Source of the DNA: Terriglobales bacterium
GTDB taxonomy: Bacteria > Acidobacteriota > Terriglobia > Terriglobales > Acidobacteriaceae
Assembly (NCBI GenBank): GCA_035764005.1
Contig: DASTZZ010000019.1
Location: 62,001-126,000, forward strand
DNA length: 64,000 nucleotides
Reading direction: 5' to 3'
Shown piece after piece: positions 36,401-44,352 of the stretch. Position numbers and translations under genes: made by a program. Position 1 is the first letter of the stretch. Each line of letters opens with the position of its first letter. Under the pieces are notes generated by a model that was given only the letters and a program-made list of their open reading frames with translations, ran no database searches and was not told the DNA's origin.

Positions 36401-36639
36401 GTTGCGTTCATCGCGTACTGAAAGATGTGACTCAGCTTGCTGGCGACTTCGCGAAAAAGGGGAAATCCATAGGAACCGGAGCTGCCCTCAAGCGTGTGAG
36501 CGGAAATATAGAGACGCTGAATGTCTTCCGGAACCGGATAGGGATCCTGGAGAATGCCGGAGTACTCCCGCAGAAACTGCAGGTGCTCGGAGGCTTCCTG
36601 AAGAAAGACCTCGACGAATTCTGCTCCCGGCGTGCTCAC
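33454..36639 (-). CDS. cheA: hybrid CheA kinase with two Hpt domains and a receiver
   Basis: A 1061-residue kinase. The order is Hpt1 (about 1-110, His48 in SAHTLEGSSGSYGF), an acidic/Pro linker, Hpt2 (about 222-325, His266 in MHTIKGSAAQVG), dimerisation region, HATPase (HLVRNAVAHGLES, AGRGVGLDVVR), CheW-like domain (about 790-920) and a C-terminal receiver (LADDSISVRKF, Asp in LIITDLEMPRTNG, Lys in LTKPVQD). This layout matches type IV pilus-linked (PilL/ChpA) and cyanobacterial PixL kinases rather than flagellar CheA. Hpt1 has Glu for Lys in HTLKG. ATGA overlap with cheR. Confidence 0.94.
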   Translation of the reverse strand: MSTPGAEFVEVFLQEASEHLQFLREYSGILQDPYPVPEDIQRLYISAHTLEGSSGSYGFPLFREVASKLSHIFQYAMNATIAADATGPITEFISEGIAVLESDLLMISANGIESEEEISAFKLRYAFAFEPAVQAPQPVEDYVAPVNLHQKADLPLAAESSAKAENKTEVKPEAALQPEPAAKIDVPARTEIAQPQSAPRPVVAAAAASPGADIPDLEPDGDVPAEILEFFVPEAEEHLQIVQDCLLTLESSADPETVNRLFRSMHTIKGSAAQVGLQRISHVAHRAEDLIGHVRDGEIKPSQKVIDLCFEAVDAIKKFVYRQWPDEATLQVTVKSLLSRLRALAPAEESDQPVERAKETTVVPAPLPVQTKSEATATPAKNVFEDSSDSEQEPEIIAGLRSKEPAALPQSKSVRIALERLDSMMNAVGELVINRTRMLGRLTELQRLAEVLNFSKGRMSEKISDFQEKHEFSRLTGMFTSSFSSTGSHGLVGGFSDSSEFSELEWDRYDDYSILSRSLTEISADVTEVLTQLDGFVRRVDSDIDEFTKLAHRLQDEITQARMVPIGNLYTRISRTVRDAAKAAGKQVELTLSGAETELDNSIIQQISDPLIHLVRNAVAHGLESSEERYNAGKTDHGNVAVRAYHRGNHIYIEVEDDGKGIDYEKVRKTAVDQGIYSEEQAERLAERDLLELLFHPGFSTAQRKTELAGRGVGLDVVRANLTTLNGEIDVDTQKDLGTRFTLKVPLTLIISQALFVRCSDISFAFPLSFVEEIRRVPASTIEEVGGKLLTKVRDVVTEVVRLDSQLGLAHVEPVNGFYHLVIVSVAGRSVGVIIDEVLRKDEIVIKNLGEYLRNVKLFPGATIAPDGSLILLIDVNRLVAGEAIERRPLMTNATAARIFAPGAAALAAGEIPEAAMEPLRQEKVVILADDSISVRKFVGRMLEKAGYRVRLAADGLEALEIALQTRCDLIITDLEMPRTNGYELMMHLRQNAETKGIPVMVVTSRAGAKHRERAEKEGAAGFLTKPVQDEQLIAAVTNLIGPAHGPVMKGETHAASLPAV

Positions 36640-37505
36640 AAACTCTCCTGTGCAGCGCTTCGCGCCAGCGCCGACTTGCGATAGATGAGCGAGTCCGCAA
36701 TGACAATCGGCTCGAGTTCCACTTTGGCTTTGGCTACCGACTCCGCATGGCCCAAAAATAGATATCCATCCGGCTCGAGGTACTCATGAAAACGCCGGAT
36801 CAAATTCGCCCGCAGATCGTCGGAAAAATAAATGAGGACGTTCATGCAAAAAATGCAGTCGAAGCGTCCCATATAGACCATCTGCGCCAGATTCATTTGC
36901 GCGAAGGTGATCATGTTGCGGACCTTCGGCTTCACCTGGAATTCATCTTTGCTGGATCGACTGAAGTACGCCTCGATCTGCTCGGGCGCGAGCGATTCCA
37001 GATCGCGCTTCGTGTAGCATCCGCGCTCGGCGACATTCAATGCATTGCGGCTGATGTCCGTCGCCAGAATCTCGATTGTCCATGCATCCGGAAGTTCGAG
37101 TGCATCGAGTACGCTGATCGCGATTGAGTAAGGCTCTTCGCCAGTCGAACAGCCGGCGCTCCATATCCGCAGGGTTCGTGGATTGCTCCAGAACTTCTTT
37201 GCATGAATCTCGGGTAACACTTTTTCCGCGAGTGCCTGATACACGGCTGGGTAGCGGAAAAAAGAAGTTTCCTGTGTAAGAAGCCGTTCCAGCAGCGATT
37301 CATATTCCGCGTTCGAACCATTAATGGCTCGCAGCAACTCGGAAGCCCGCCCGAGCTGTTTCTGAATCAGATGTTCACGGACGTGCTTGGACAGGAACCG
37401 AGTGCGCGACTCGTCAAACAAAATTCCAGAACGACGTTCGATGAACGAACGCAGTTCGCCGAGCTCATGCTCGGTTACCAGCACCGAATTGGAATTCTCG
37501 CCCAC
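36636..37505 (-). CDS. cheR: CheR protein-glutamate methyltransferase (system 1)
   Basis: A 289-residue S-adenosylmethionine-dependent methyltransferase. The small helical N-terminal domain (ELGELRSFIERRSGILFDESR) contacts the receptor helices. The Rossmann core carries IWSAGCSTGEEPYSIA as SAM site and FDCIFCMNVLIYFSDD as motif IV. It methylates receptor glutamates for adaptation. GTG start; it follows the MCP by 26 bases and overlaps cheA (ATGA). Confidence 0.94.
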   Translation of the reverse strand: MGENSNSVLVTEHELGELRSFIERRSGILFDESRTRFLSKHVREHLIQKQLGRASELLRAINGSNAEYESLLERLLTQETSFFRYPAVYQALAEKVLPEIHAKKFWSNPRTLRIWSAGCSTGEEPYSIAISVLDALELPDAWTIEILATDISRNALNVAERGCYTKRDLESLAPEQIEAYFSRSSKDEFQVKPKVRNMITFAQMNLAQMVYMGRFDCIFCMNVLIYFSDDLRANLIRRFHEYLEPDGYLFLGHAESVAKAKVELEPIVIADSLIYRKSALARSAAQESL

Positions 37506-37531
37506 AGTCCTAATCAGCTATTTCTGTTTGA

Positions 37532-38974
37532 CTACCGTCTTGCGACTGCCGCAGCCGCCGAACTGAGTTCCTTGATCTCAACCGGCCCGCTCGAGCTGAT
37601 GCGGAACTGCGAGAGCGCCTCGTTCAACTGCTCTGACAGCTTCACCATGTTCTCGACCGTGCGTGCCGTCTGACGCGCGCCTTGCGAAGTCTGACGCGTG
37701 ATGTTCGAAATGATCTGCATCGCGTTCGCCACACCTTCCGTACCACGCACCTGTTGCTTCGATGCCAGCGAAATTTCCTGAACAAGTTCTGCCGACTGTC
37801 GGACGACGCTCGAAATCGCTTCCAGCGCTTTACCGGCTTGGTCTGCGAGTCGGGCTCCGACTTCCACTTCTTTGGTTCCTTCTTCCATGACTACGACGGC
37901 TTCGTTGGTTTCGGCCTGAATGGCTTTGATCAGACCTGCGATGTCCTTCGTAGCAGTTCGCGAGTGTTCAGCGAGTTTGCGGACTTCGTCGGCGACGACT
38001 GCGAATCCGCGTCCGGCTTCGCCTGCTCGGGCCGCCTCGATAGCAGCGTTGAGGGCGAGCAAGTTGGTTTGCTCGGTGATGTCGTTAATCACATTGATGA
38101 TTTCGGAAATTTCCAGCGAACGATCGCCGAGCGACTTAATCTTCTTTGCAGTCGCCTGCACCGAAGCACGGATGCGCTGCATACCTTCCAGTGTGTCGCG
38201 AACGGAGCGGTTGCCCTGTTCGGCGGCGTCGAGAGCACGTCGCGCAGCTTCTGCCGAAGCTTCGGCGTTGTTCGACACCTGCTTCATCGAGACCGTCAGC
38301 TCTTCGACAGCAGACGAGGTGTTTGTGATTTCCTGGTCCTGCTGCACGGCGCCACTGGCCATGTCTTCAGAAGAAAGCAGAATCTCATTGGCGCTGGACG
38401 ATACGTCCACGGCAGCCTTGCGCACGCGTTCGAGCACCTTGGCGAAGTTATCGAGCATGTAGTTCACTGAATCGACAACGTTTCCCAAGGCATCGTTCGT
38501 GACTCTTCCACGCAGGGTCAAATCACCACGAGCAATTTGGCTGACGACCGTCAGAAAGTCCGTCACGCTCTTCTGGAGGGCTTCCTGCGCTTCGTGATTG
38601 TGAACGGCGCGGCTGATGCGCTCCGAGCTGCGCGTGAAGTTCTCCGCAATTACGGTGAAGTCGTCATCGCCTTCGATATGCGGACGGCTGTTGTACTCGC
38701 CATTGGCGAACTTCTGTGAGTAGTTCACCAGCTCGTTCACAGGCTTCGCTATCTTGTTCGAGAGCCGGAAGAGAACGAACATCGCCGCAGACAGCCCGAC
38801 GAGCACCGCAGCCAGAAACAGCTTCGGCGTCTCGCCCGGCGCGGACATCGCGTCGCCGATGCCAAGTCCGTTGGCGTGCGAGCCTGCCGAGTATGCAAAA
38901 TAGAGAACGGCCAACAGCGCAGCGGCGTTGATCGCTCCCAATGTCCAGATGGCTTGATTCAGCCGACCTTTCAT
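37532..38974 (-). CDS. methyl-accepting chemotaxis protein, PilJ-like (system 1)
   Basis: A 480-residue receptor. Two membrane helices at about 8-30 and 52-72 flank only about 20 extracytoplasmic residues, so there is no room for a ligand-binding domain. A HAMP domain (about 70-125) is followed by a second HAMP-like unit ([18 protein letters not shown]), as in PilJ. The signalling tip [22 protein letters not shown] binds CheA/CheW. Input probably comes through the membrane or from a partner protein. It lies between cheW and cheR. Confidence 0.92.
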   Translation of the reverse strand: MKGRLNQAIWTLGAINAAALLAVLYFAYSAGSHANGLGIGDAMSAPGETPKLFLAAVLVGLSAAMFVLFRLSNKIAKPVNELVNYSQKFANGEYNSRPHIEGDDDFTVIAENFTRSSERISRAVHNHEAQEALQKSVTDFLTVVSQIARGDLTLRGRVTNDALGNVVDSVNYMLDNFAKVLERVRKAAVDVSSSANEILLSSEDMASGAVQQDQEITNTSSAVEELTVSMKQVSNNAEASAEAARRALDAAEQGNRSVRDTLEGMQRIRASVQATAKKIKSLGDRSLEISEIINVINDITEQTNLLALNAAIEAARAGEAGRGFAVVADEVRKLAEHSRTATKDIAGLIKAIQAETNEAVVVMEEGTKEVEVGARLADQAGKALEAISSVVRQSAELVQEISLASKQQVRGTEGVANAMQIISNITRQTSQGARQTARTVENMVKLSEQLNEALSQFRISSSGPVEIKELSSAAAAVARR

Positions 38975-39014
38975 AACTGCCTCCGAAAACTTGAACTCCG
39001 AATTCCTATTTTGG

Positions 39015-39542
39015 TCATATCACCGGAACCGGAAATGCTTCCACTAATCTCTTCAAATCCAGCGTGAGCGCCAGCCGATCCTCCTGGCGCAGCATCCCAC
39101 AACAATGCGGAACGTCGCGGGGGATGTCCGCCAGAATCAACGGGTCCGAGGTACTGTAGGTTCCGAACACCTCGTCTGCCGCAATTCCGATGCGGAGATG
39201 ATCGCGGTCGCCTTCTGCCGGAAGATACGCCACGACAACTTGCCGCGGCGGCAGATCCGGGCGCCGCCCTTCGCTGAACGCAATGTCCACGATTGGCACA
39301 ATCGATCCGCGCAAGTTGAAAATGCCCATGAGGAAGCTGGGGGCCAGCGGCATGCGCGTTAACGATGGCCAATCTACTACTTCCTCCACTTCCAACACCG
39401 ACAGGCAGAAACGCTCGCGCCCTGCGCGAAAAACGCAGTACTGACGCAGCGGCTCCTGTGGTCCGAGTGCCAGATCGGGAACTTCGATCTGATCCGGTGA
39501 GATCGGCTCGAGCTGCTGCGGAATTGGCGTTTCTTCCGTCAC
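39015..39542 (-). CDS. cheW: CheW coupling protein (system 1)
   Basis: A 175-residue CheW. The first 40 residues are an acidic/Pro lead ([19 protein letters not shown]). The domain then shows [22 protein letters not shown], the canonical loop [18 protein letters not shown], and a C-terminal [26 protein letters not shown]. It is the most canonical CheW of this operon and the likeliest partner of the PilJ-like receptor just downstream. GTG start abutting the stop of the receiver gene. Confidence 0.9.
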   Translation of the reverse strand: MTEETPIPQQLEPISPDQIEVPDLALGPQEPLRQYCVFRAGRERFCLSVLEVEEVVDWPSLTRMPLAPSFLMGIFNLRGSIVPIVDIAFSEGRRPDLPPRQVVVAYLPAEGDRDHLRIGIAADEVFGTYSTSDPLILADIPRDVPHCCGMLRQEDRLALTLDLKRLVEAFPVPVI

Positions 39543-39902
39543 CTATACAAACCTCTGCACTGCCCCGAGAAGCTCGGCGGGAGTGAACGGTTTAATCACG
39601 TAGCCGTCCGCACCCTGCTGCTGAGCCCAGAACTTGTCACTCTCCGTGTTCTTCGAACTCACGATCACCACTGGAATCGAGCTGAACTCCGCACTGCCCT
39701 TCAATTCACGACAGGCCTGAAAACCGTTGCGTTCCGGCATGACGACATCCATCAAAATCAGACTCGGCCTCTCCGCCGCGATGGTGGCTTCGAGCTTGCG
39801 GGGATCGTGAATCGCCACGGGCCAATACCCCGCCTTTTGAAGCACAGATTCCATGAGCTTCACTTCTGCGAGCGAATCGTCGACGATGAGAATCTTTTTC
39901 AC
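39543..39902 (-). CDS. CheY-like response regulator (system 1)
   Basis: A single receiver domain of 119 residues. It has acidic pair VDDSLAEVK, phosphoacceptor Asp52 in LILMDVVMPERNG, Ser-Ser in VIVSSKN and Lys in VIKPFTPAE. The GTG start at 39902 gives the usual VKKILIVDDS beginning. A TTG at 39926 overlapping the previous stop (TTGA) is the alternative. With no output domain it probably acts as the diffusible CheY or a phosphate sink for the kinase. Confidence 0.88.
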   Translation of the reverse strand: MKKILIVDDSLAEVKLMESVLQKAGYWPVAIHDPRKLEATIAAERPSLILMDVVMPERNGFQACRELKGSAEFSSIPVVIVSSKNTESDKFWAQQQGADGYVIKPFTPAELLGAVQRFV

Positions 39903-39922
39903 GGGGTCTCTATAACTCCATC

Positions 39923-40621
39923 TCAAGCTCTAGCCGCATACGTGAGTGACTCCAAATTCTTCTCCGACCGCGCGGTTTTCTCCGCGCACTGCATTTCGAG
40001 CTCTAGCGAGGTAAAGCGCTGCATCATTTCATGTAGACGAAGTGTCATCGCATGCAGCGTCTCCAGTTGCTCGCGCATGTTTGGCTCAAGGCCGGCCGAT
40101 TGCAGCATCAGTAACTCCGCATTTCCCAACACAGAGGTAAGTGCGTTATTGAAACCGTGACGCATCTCCGCCATGTATTTACCCAGCGTCGCATGGGCCT
40201 CCTGCGACCGCGCGTTCTGCTCGAGCCGCTGAATATGCGCAAAGATCTCGCGACGCTTCAAGATTTCCTCTGTGACCAAAACCAGCGTATCGAGCCACGC
40301 GTCATGTCGCGGAATCACGGTTAATCGCGGATATGCGCGCCGCAAGCCGTGAACAGATTCTCCCGCGGTAGACACATAAACAGCCGGCGCAGCTCCTCGA
40401 TTCAGCAGCGTACGGATTTCATTTGCTCGGGGCGCTTGCATGTCTCCGGCAATCGCAATATCGAAAGCCGAAGCACTCGTGCTCCGCAATAAATCGCTAT
40501 TAACCGCGGTGAACTCCGGCACCTGCGATTGCATCTGCCACCGGGCAACCAGATCACGGAAAAATCCAGCCTGATCGGATACCACGAGCACTTTTGGACT
40601 CTGATTGGCAATCTGACTCAT
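39923..40621 (-). CDS. receiver-like + orphan DHp (HisKA) domain protein without ATPase
   Basis: A 232-residue protein. Residues 8-115 follow a receiver fold (SPKVLVVSDQAGFFRDL), but the strand-3 acidic site reads DIAIAGDM and is not canonical. Residues 145-205 form a histidine-kinase dimerisation helix pair with H-box AEMRHGFNNALTSVLGNAELL (His155). The chain ends about 27 residues later, so there is no ATP-binding domain. It could be a phosphotransfer protein or a decoy dimeriser for the kinases nearby. The ATG overlaps the previous stop (TAATG). The longer upstream frame is rejected because it lies inside that gene. Confidence 0.75.
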   Translation of the reverse strand: MSQIANQSPKVLVVSDQAGFFRDLVARWQMQSQVPEFTAVNSDLLRSTSASAFDIAIAGDMQAPRANEIRTLLNRGAAPAVYVSTAGESVHGLRRAYPRLTVIPRHDAWLDTLVLVTEEILKRREIFAHIQRLEQNARSQEAHATLGKYMAEMRHGFNNALTSVLGNAELLMLQSAGLEPNMREQLETLHAMTLRLHEMMQRFTSLELEMQCAEKTARSEKNLESLTYAARA

Positions 40622-41997
40622 TACTTCAGCTTCTCCGTCGCGTCGATTACCGCCAACAGTCTCTTTGCGGTTGCCGCCAGGCTTACTGCCGCATCGATAT
40701 CGCCGCGCTCTTTCGCTTTCGCGACCTGCTCCTGAATGGCCGCAGCCTGATGGTGCGAGCAATCCAGCGCCTCTGCCAATCCGCTCTTGTTTCCTTCTTT
40801 CGCCATGGCGGCGGCATTCGCGAGCAGACAGCGAGCGGCAACTGCTTTCTGGATTGCCCCGCAGCTCGCGTCACCAGCTTGCACGTAAGCTTTCACTTCC
40901 CAAGATGCGAGCACTTCTTTTGCGTGGCCGACGATCACCGTGCACACGGTGCTCTTTTGTTTCGAAGCGAAGAGTTGTTCTGAGATCGTCTCCACTACTT
41001 TTTCGAGCGTTGCTTCGGCACGAGATTCAGCCGGCACCGCGTCGGGCGCCATCACCGCAAACTCCGGAAGGCCCGCTTGAGATGGCACCGGTGTCGCTCC
41101 GTTCTTGGCGGCTCCTATGGTTTGAATTTTCTTTGTGAGAATATTGCGAACCTGTCCCAGCTGACGGAACGATTGGCCTGCTCGATACGCTTCCCGAAAT
41201 GGTTTTTTCCATTGGTGGCAAAGAGTCCGCAGCGTGGCCAGAGGCTCTTCGGAGCCAAGTCCGGCTTCGCGGCAATCGACGCTGCTTACGCCGGCGCTCT
41301 CGAGTTGCTGGATCGCGGTGCGGATCGCCTGGAGATCCGAGTGCATGAGGCGGAAGAATCCGAGGCGCAAGCGGAAGTTGAATCTTGTGATCTGAACCAG
41401 TGCTTCCGGAGAGAAGTACTGAGCGCCCAACGCTTTCTTCTTATTCCTGCCAAGCTCGACCAATCCGCTATCAAGCAGTTCGGAAAGCGTCGAGCAGCGA
41501 TCGACGCTGTTCGCGATCTCGTCGAACTGCTTCATCCAAAGGAATTCGCGGGGAGCGACGGCGCCAAGCACAGGTCGAAGCGCCTGCGCAACTTCAGACG
41601 AAGTCACCTGACTGTCATGAGGATGATGCGGTGCGACTGCCGCGAAGTACTGCACCAGGAGGTAATCCAGCTTGTCGCGGAGTGCCTCATCGCGCTGCTG
41701 TTGCGGGAGATGCCGCAGGAGCAACGCTCGCAGCAACTGCTCCTCGCCAAAGCGATCGCTCTGCAGGAGTTGTCGCATCTGCGCGACCTGCACCTGGCGG
41801 TCAACCTGACTGAACCATTTGTGGACTTTGTCTAAGACTTCGCGTTCTGCGCGGTCCACAGGATTTTCGAGCTCTTTGCAGTGTGGAACTTCGAGCTGGA
41901 ACTCGCGAATGAGGGCCGAGTAAAACGAATAAAGACGACGCGCGCTACGCCATTCGGCGGCGATTTCGATCAGCGATGCGGTAGCAGTGCTCATCAT
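40621..41997 (-). CDS. unknown helical protein in che operon (458 aa)
   Basis: A soluble, almost wholly alpha-helical protein of 458 residues with no motif I recognise. The N-terminal two thirds are dense helices (AEREVLDKVHKWFSQVDRQVQVAQMRQLL, RDKLDYLLVQYFAAV). A Pro/Ala stretch around 310-330 separates a C-terminal helical region rich in Ala and Lys (VSLAATAKRLLAVIDATEKL). It starts with ATGATG overlapping the PilZ-like stop and ends overlapping the DHp protein. It therefore belongs to a conserved-looking trio upstream of the core che genes. It could be a scaffold or output regulator. Confidence 0.75.
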   Translation of the reverse strand: MMSTATASLIEIAAEWRSARRLYSFYSALIREFQLEVPHCKELENPVDRAEREVLDKVHKWFSQVDRQVQVAQMRQLLQSDRFGEEQLLRALLLRHLPQQQRDEALRDKLDYLLVQYFAAVAPHHPHDSQVTSSEVAQALRPVLGAVAPREFLWMKQFDEIANSVDRCSTLSELLDSGLVELGRNKKKALGAQYFSPEALVQITRFNFRLRLGFFRLMHSDLQAIRTAIQQLESAGVSSVDCREAGLGSEEPLATLRTLCHQWKKPFREAYRAGQSFRQLGQVRNILTKKIQTIGAAKNGATPVPSQAGLPEFAVMAPDAVPAESRAEATLEKVVETISEQLFASKQKSTVCTVIVGHAKEVLASWEVKAYVQAGDASCGAIQKAVAARCLLANAAAMAKEGNKSGLAEALDCSHHQAAAIQEQVAKAKERGDIDAAVSLAATAKRLLAVIDATEKLK

Positions 41998-42365
41998 TTA
42001 ATAATCCAGTTATGCACTTCGGCGGTGAAGCGAGCCGCCACCAAAGTTTCCGAGGCGCTGACCTGTACCGCCATTACCTCCGCCTCCGCGTCCAGAGAGC
42101 CGTCGCGGTTGGTAAGCCGCAGTCGGTCACCGAACTCCATTGGCAGGGCGCAGCGAAAAATCACTTCGTGCGCAGTCCCGTATTCCAGAACGGTACGCAC
42201 CGGTTCGGACGAACTTCCACTCACGCGCGAAACTTCCACGGGCATCTTTACTCTCGTGCCGTCAGGGAAAAATTGTGCCAGTCGCTCCAAATCCGGTGGT
42301 TGCGCGGAGGTCCGATTGCCAATTTTTGCCAGTTCCTGTCTCAGCGAGTCCCGTGCAATCGTCAT
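41994..42365 (-). CDS. PilZ-like protein, first gene of the sigma-54 che operon
   Basis: A 123-residue protein. A helical lead (1-35) is followed by a small beta-barrel of PilZ type (TRVKMPVEVSRV, RTVLEYGTAHEVIFRCALPM, DRLRLTNRDGSLDAEAEVMAV, ETLVAARF). The arginine-rich and D-x-S-x-x-G cyclic-di-GMP motifs are not evident, so it may be a non-binding PilZ as in PilZ of type IV pili. The ATG at 42365 follows a GGGAAAGG element and lies about 36 bases after the predicted sigma-54 transcription start. Confidence 0.65.
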   Translation of the reverse strand: MTIARDSLRQELAKIGNRTSAQPPDLERLAQFFPDGTRVKMPVEVSRVSGSSSEPVRTVLEYGTAHEVIFRCALPMEFGDRLRLTNRDGSLDAEAEVMAVQVSASETLVAARFTAEVHNWIIK

Positions 42366-42411
42366 CGCGCGCCTTTCCCGTCGAACACACAGAGTGCGAC
42401 GGTACAAGATG

Positions 42412-42427
42412 TGCAAAGCGGGTGCCA
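42412..42427 (-). promoter_or_regulatory. sigma-54 (-24/-12) promoter of the system 1 che operon
   Basis: The minus strand reads TGGCACCCGCTTTGCA, with GG and GC separated by exactly ten bases, a near-perfect match to TGGCAC-N5-TTGC. Transcription should start near 42401, about 36 bases before the PilZ-like ATG. The site lies in the gap just after the ntrC-type gene. Confidence 0.85.
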
Positions 42428-42498
42428 AATCGCGGCAGCTTCTAAGCTGTTGATAACTGGTCAGAAATGCGCTTCGAAAGCCCTGAAACGCAGTGGAA

Positions 42499-42524
42499 TG
42501 TCTCAGAATGAAACCGCTGTCTCA
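42499..42524 (-). promoter_or_regulatory. candidate upstream activating sequence for the NtrC-type regulator
   Basis: On the minus strand TGAGACA occurs twice (42518-42524 and 42499-42505, period 19) around GCGGTTTCATTC. The first repeat with GGTTTCA lies about 98 bases upstream of the -24 element. The same motif in the same orientation precedes the other che operon at 46858. Confidence 0.55.
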
Positions 42525-42547
42525 CCTGCTCAGGCAGGGCTAAAGGT

Positions 42548-43945
42548 TCATTTTGGGACTCCTACCGCGGCCCCCATCTGGGAAGACTGACCGATGTTAT
42601 AGCGTTTCAATTTGCGATACAGCGTCGCACGGCTGATACCAAGCATCTGTCCGGTGAGCGTTTTGTCGCCCTTTGTCTGTTCAAACACGCGTCGGATGGT
42701 TTCTCGCTCCAGCTCTGCAAGGTCGCTCGACTTCACCGGTGTTGCTTCGATTTGAGCCTCCGGCGGTTCCGAGAACCGACGAATCGCGGGTGGCAAGTCG
42801 TGAACATCAATCGCGTTTTGGCTGCCTAATGCGACCGCACGCTCAATGCAATTCTCCAATTCGCGGACATTGCCGGGCCACTCATACTGCAACAGATCCT
42901 GCATGGCAGCCTGAGTGATGTGGATGTTCTGCCCAGGAACAAACCTGTTTAGAAACCAGTGAACCAAAGCGGGAATGTCGGCCTTGCGCTCCCGTAATGG
43001 CGGAAGATGCAGGGTGACGACATTCAGACGGAAGTAAAGGTCTTTGCGGAATGTTCCTTCTTTGTAGGCGGCTTCGAGATCGCGATTGGTGGCCGCGATG
43101 ACTCTCACATCGACTTTTACCCGAGTGTTGCTACCTACAGGCCTAACCTCTTTCTCCTGGAGAACTCTGAGAAGTTTCGCCTGCATTTCCAGCGGCAACT
43201 CGCCGATCTCATCGAGGAAGATCGTTCCCCCATTGGCACTTTCGAAAAGGCCTTCCTTGTTCCGCGCCGCTCCGGTAAATGCACCTTTCTCGTACCCGAA
43301 AAGTTCACTCTCGATCAGTGTAGGAACCAGCGAACCACAATCGACGGCAACGAATGGACGTTTCGCATATTGGCCGCGGAAATGAATGGCGCGGGCAACC
43401 AGTTCCTTTCCCGTTCCGCTTTCGCCGGTGATGAGCACCGGAGTACGCGTGTCCTTCAAGCGCGCAATCATGCGCAGCACGTCCTGAATTTTGACGGAGG
43501 AGCCAACGATGCCGCTGAGGTCCGTCTCGGTATTCACGCGCTCCCGTAGAAAGGTGTTTTCATTTACGAGCTGCACCTTCTCCCGCATCCGCTCCAGCAG
43601 AAGTTTCAACTCTTCGATTCGAAAGGGCTTTGTAATGTAGTCGTAAGCGCCGAGGCGCATCGCCTGCACCGCACTCTCAATCGAACCATGGCCCGTCATG
43701 ATCGCGATCTCGGCATGCGCCATTGAGCTCTTTACTTCCGTTAGAAAATCGAGCCCAGACATATTCGGCATCATCAGGTCGGCCAGAATCATATCGGGAG
43801 CATCGGAATCAAGTTCTGCGAGCGCAGCTTCGGCGCTCTCAGCTTGCGTGCAACGCAACCCGAGTGATGCTCCGACGGTGGCGCAGAGCTTACGAATGCT
43901 CTCTTGATCGTCCACGACGAGCAGATGAAGAGTCTCCTGGCTCAT
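42548..43945 (-). CDS. NtrC-family sigma-54-dependent response regulator
   Basis: A 465-residue activator: receiver (1-120; Asp56 in MILADLMMPNMSG), AAA+ domain (about 145-380) and C-terminal Fis-type helix-turn-helix (about 425-458, TGQMLGISRATLYRKLKRY). The AAA+ domain has Walker A GESGTGKE, the sigma-54 contact loop GAFTGA, Walker B GGTIFLDEIGELP and the arginine-finger region FRKDLYFRLN. When phosphorylated it should open sigma-54 promoters. Such a promoter lies directly after its gene and another before system 2. It overlaps the receiver gene upstream (4 bases). Confidence 0.94.
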   Translation of the reverse strand: MSQETLHLLVVDDQESIRKLCATVGASLGLRCTQAESAEAALAELDSDAPDMILADLMMPNMSGLDFLTEVKSSMAHAEIAIMTGHGSIESAVQAMRLGAYDYITKPFRIEELKLLLERMREKVQLVNENTFLRERVNTETDLSGIVGSSVKIQDVLRMIARLKDTRTPVLITGESGTGKELVARAIHFRGQYAKRPFVAVDCGSLVPTLIESELFGYEKGAFTGAARNKEGLFESANGGTIFLDEIGELPLEMQAKLLRVLQEKEVRPVGSNTRVKVDVRVIAATNRDLEAAYKEGTFRKDLYFRLNVVTLHLPPLRERKADIPALVHWFLNRFVPGQNIHITQAAMQDLLQYEWPGNVRELENCIERAVALGSQNAIDVHDLPPAIRRFSEPPEAQIEATPVKSSDLAELERETIRRVFEQTKGDKTLTGQMLGISRATLYRKLKRYNIGQSSQMGAAVGVPK

Positions 43946-44325
43946 CGCGCCTCACCTGCCATAAGCGTTTCAATACTGCGCAACAACTGCGCAACTCGGA
44001 ACGGCTTTTCGATACATGGCGCGCCGGTCTTCTCGAGAATGTCCATGGTTTCGCGATTCACCGTGTCACCAGTAATGAACAGAATGCGCCGCGAGAGTTC
44101 CGGACGATTTGCGCGAATCCATGCGTGAACGTCCGCCCCACTGATGCCTCCCGGCGTGCGCATATCGGAGATCACTCCCATGTATGCGCCGCTCTCCAGC
44201 AGCTTCAATCCTTCGGCACCCGACGATGCGCTCACGATAGAGTAGCCATTGCGCTCCAGTGCCGTCCGCAGAAACGACATCACCGCAGCTTCGTCTTCGA
44301 TTACCAGCAGAGGTAATTTACTCAT
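43942..44325 (-). CDS. single-domain response regulator next to the kinase
   Basis: A 127-residue receiver: VIEDEAAVMSF acidic pair, phosphoacceptor Asp54 in GVISDMRTPGG, Thr in FITGD and Lys in IEKPFRVAQ. The loop after the aspartate (RTPGGISG) is unusual. The ATG at 44325 has AAGAGA seven bases upstream; an in-frame ATG 21 bases earlier sits too close to its Shine-Dalgarno. It lies between the histidine kinase and the NtrC-type gene, and may compete for phosphate or act as an intermediate. Confidence 0.85.
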   Translation of the reverse strand: MSKLPLLVIEDEAAVMSFLRTALERNGYSIVSASSGAEGLKLLESGAYMGVISDMRTPGGISGADVHAWIRANRPELSRRILFITGDTVNRETMDILEKTGAPCIEKPFRVAQLLRSIETLMAGEAR

Positions 44326-44352
44326 CGTGATCTCTTCGCGCGTCATTTCCTT

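Noticed and set aside
35647-36684. 345-residue plus-strand frame
   Set aside because: Antisense to the Hpt domains of CheA; Cys/Arg/Phe-rich shadow composition.
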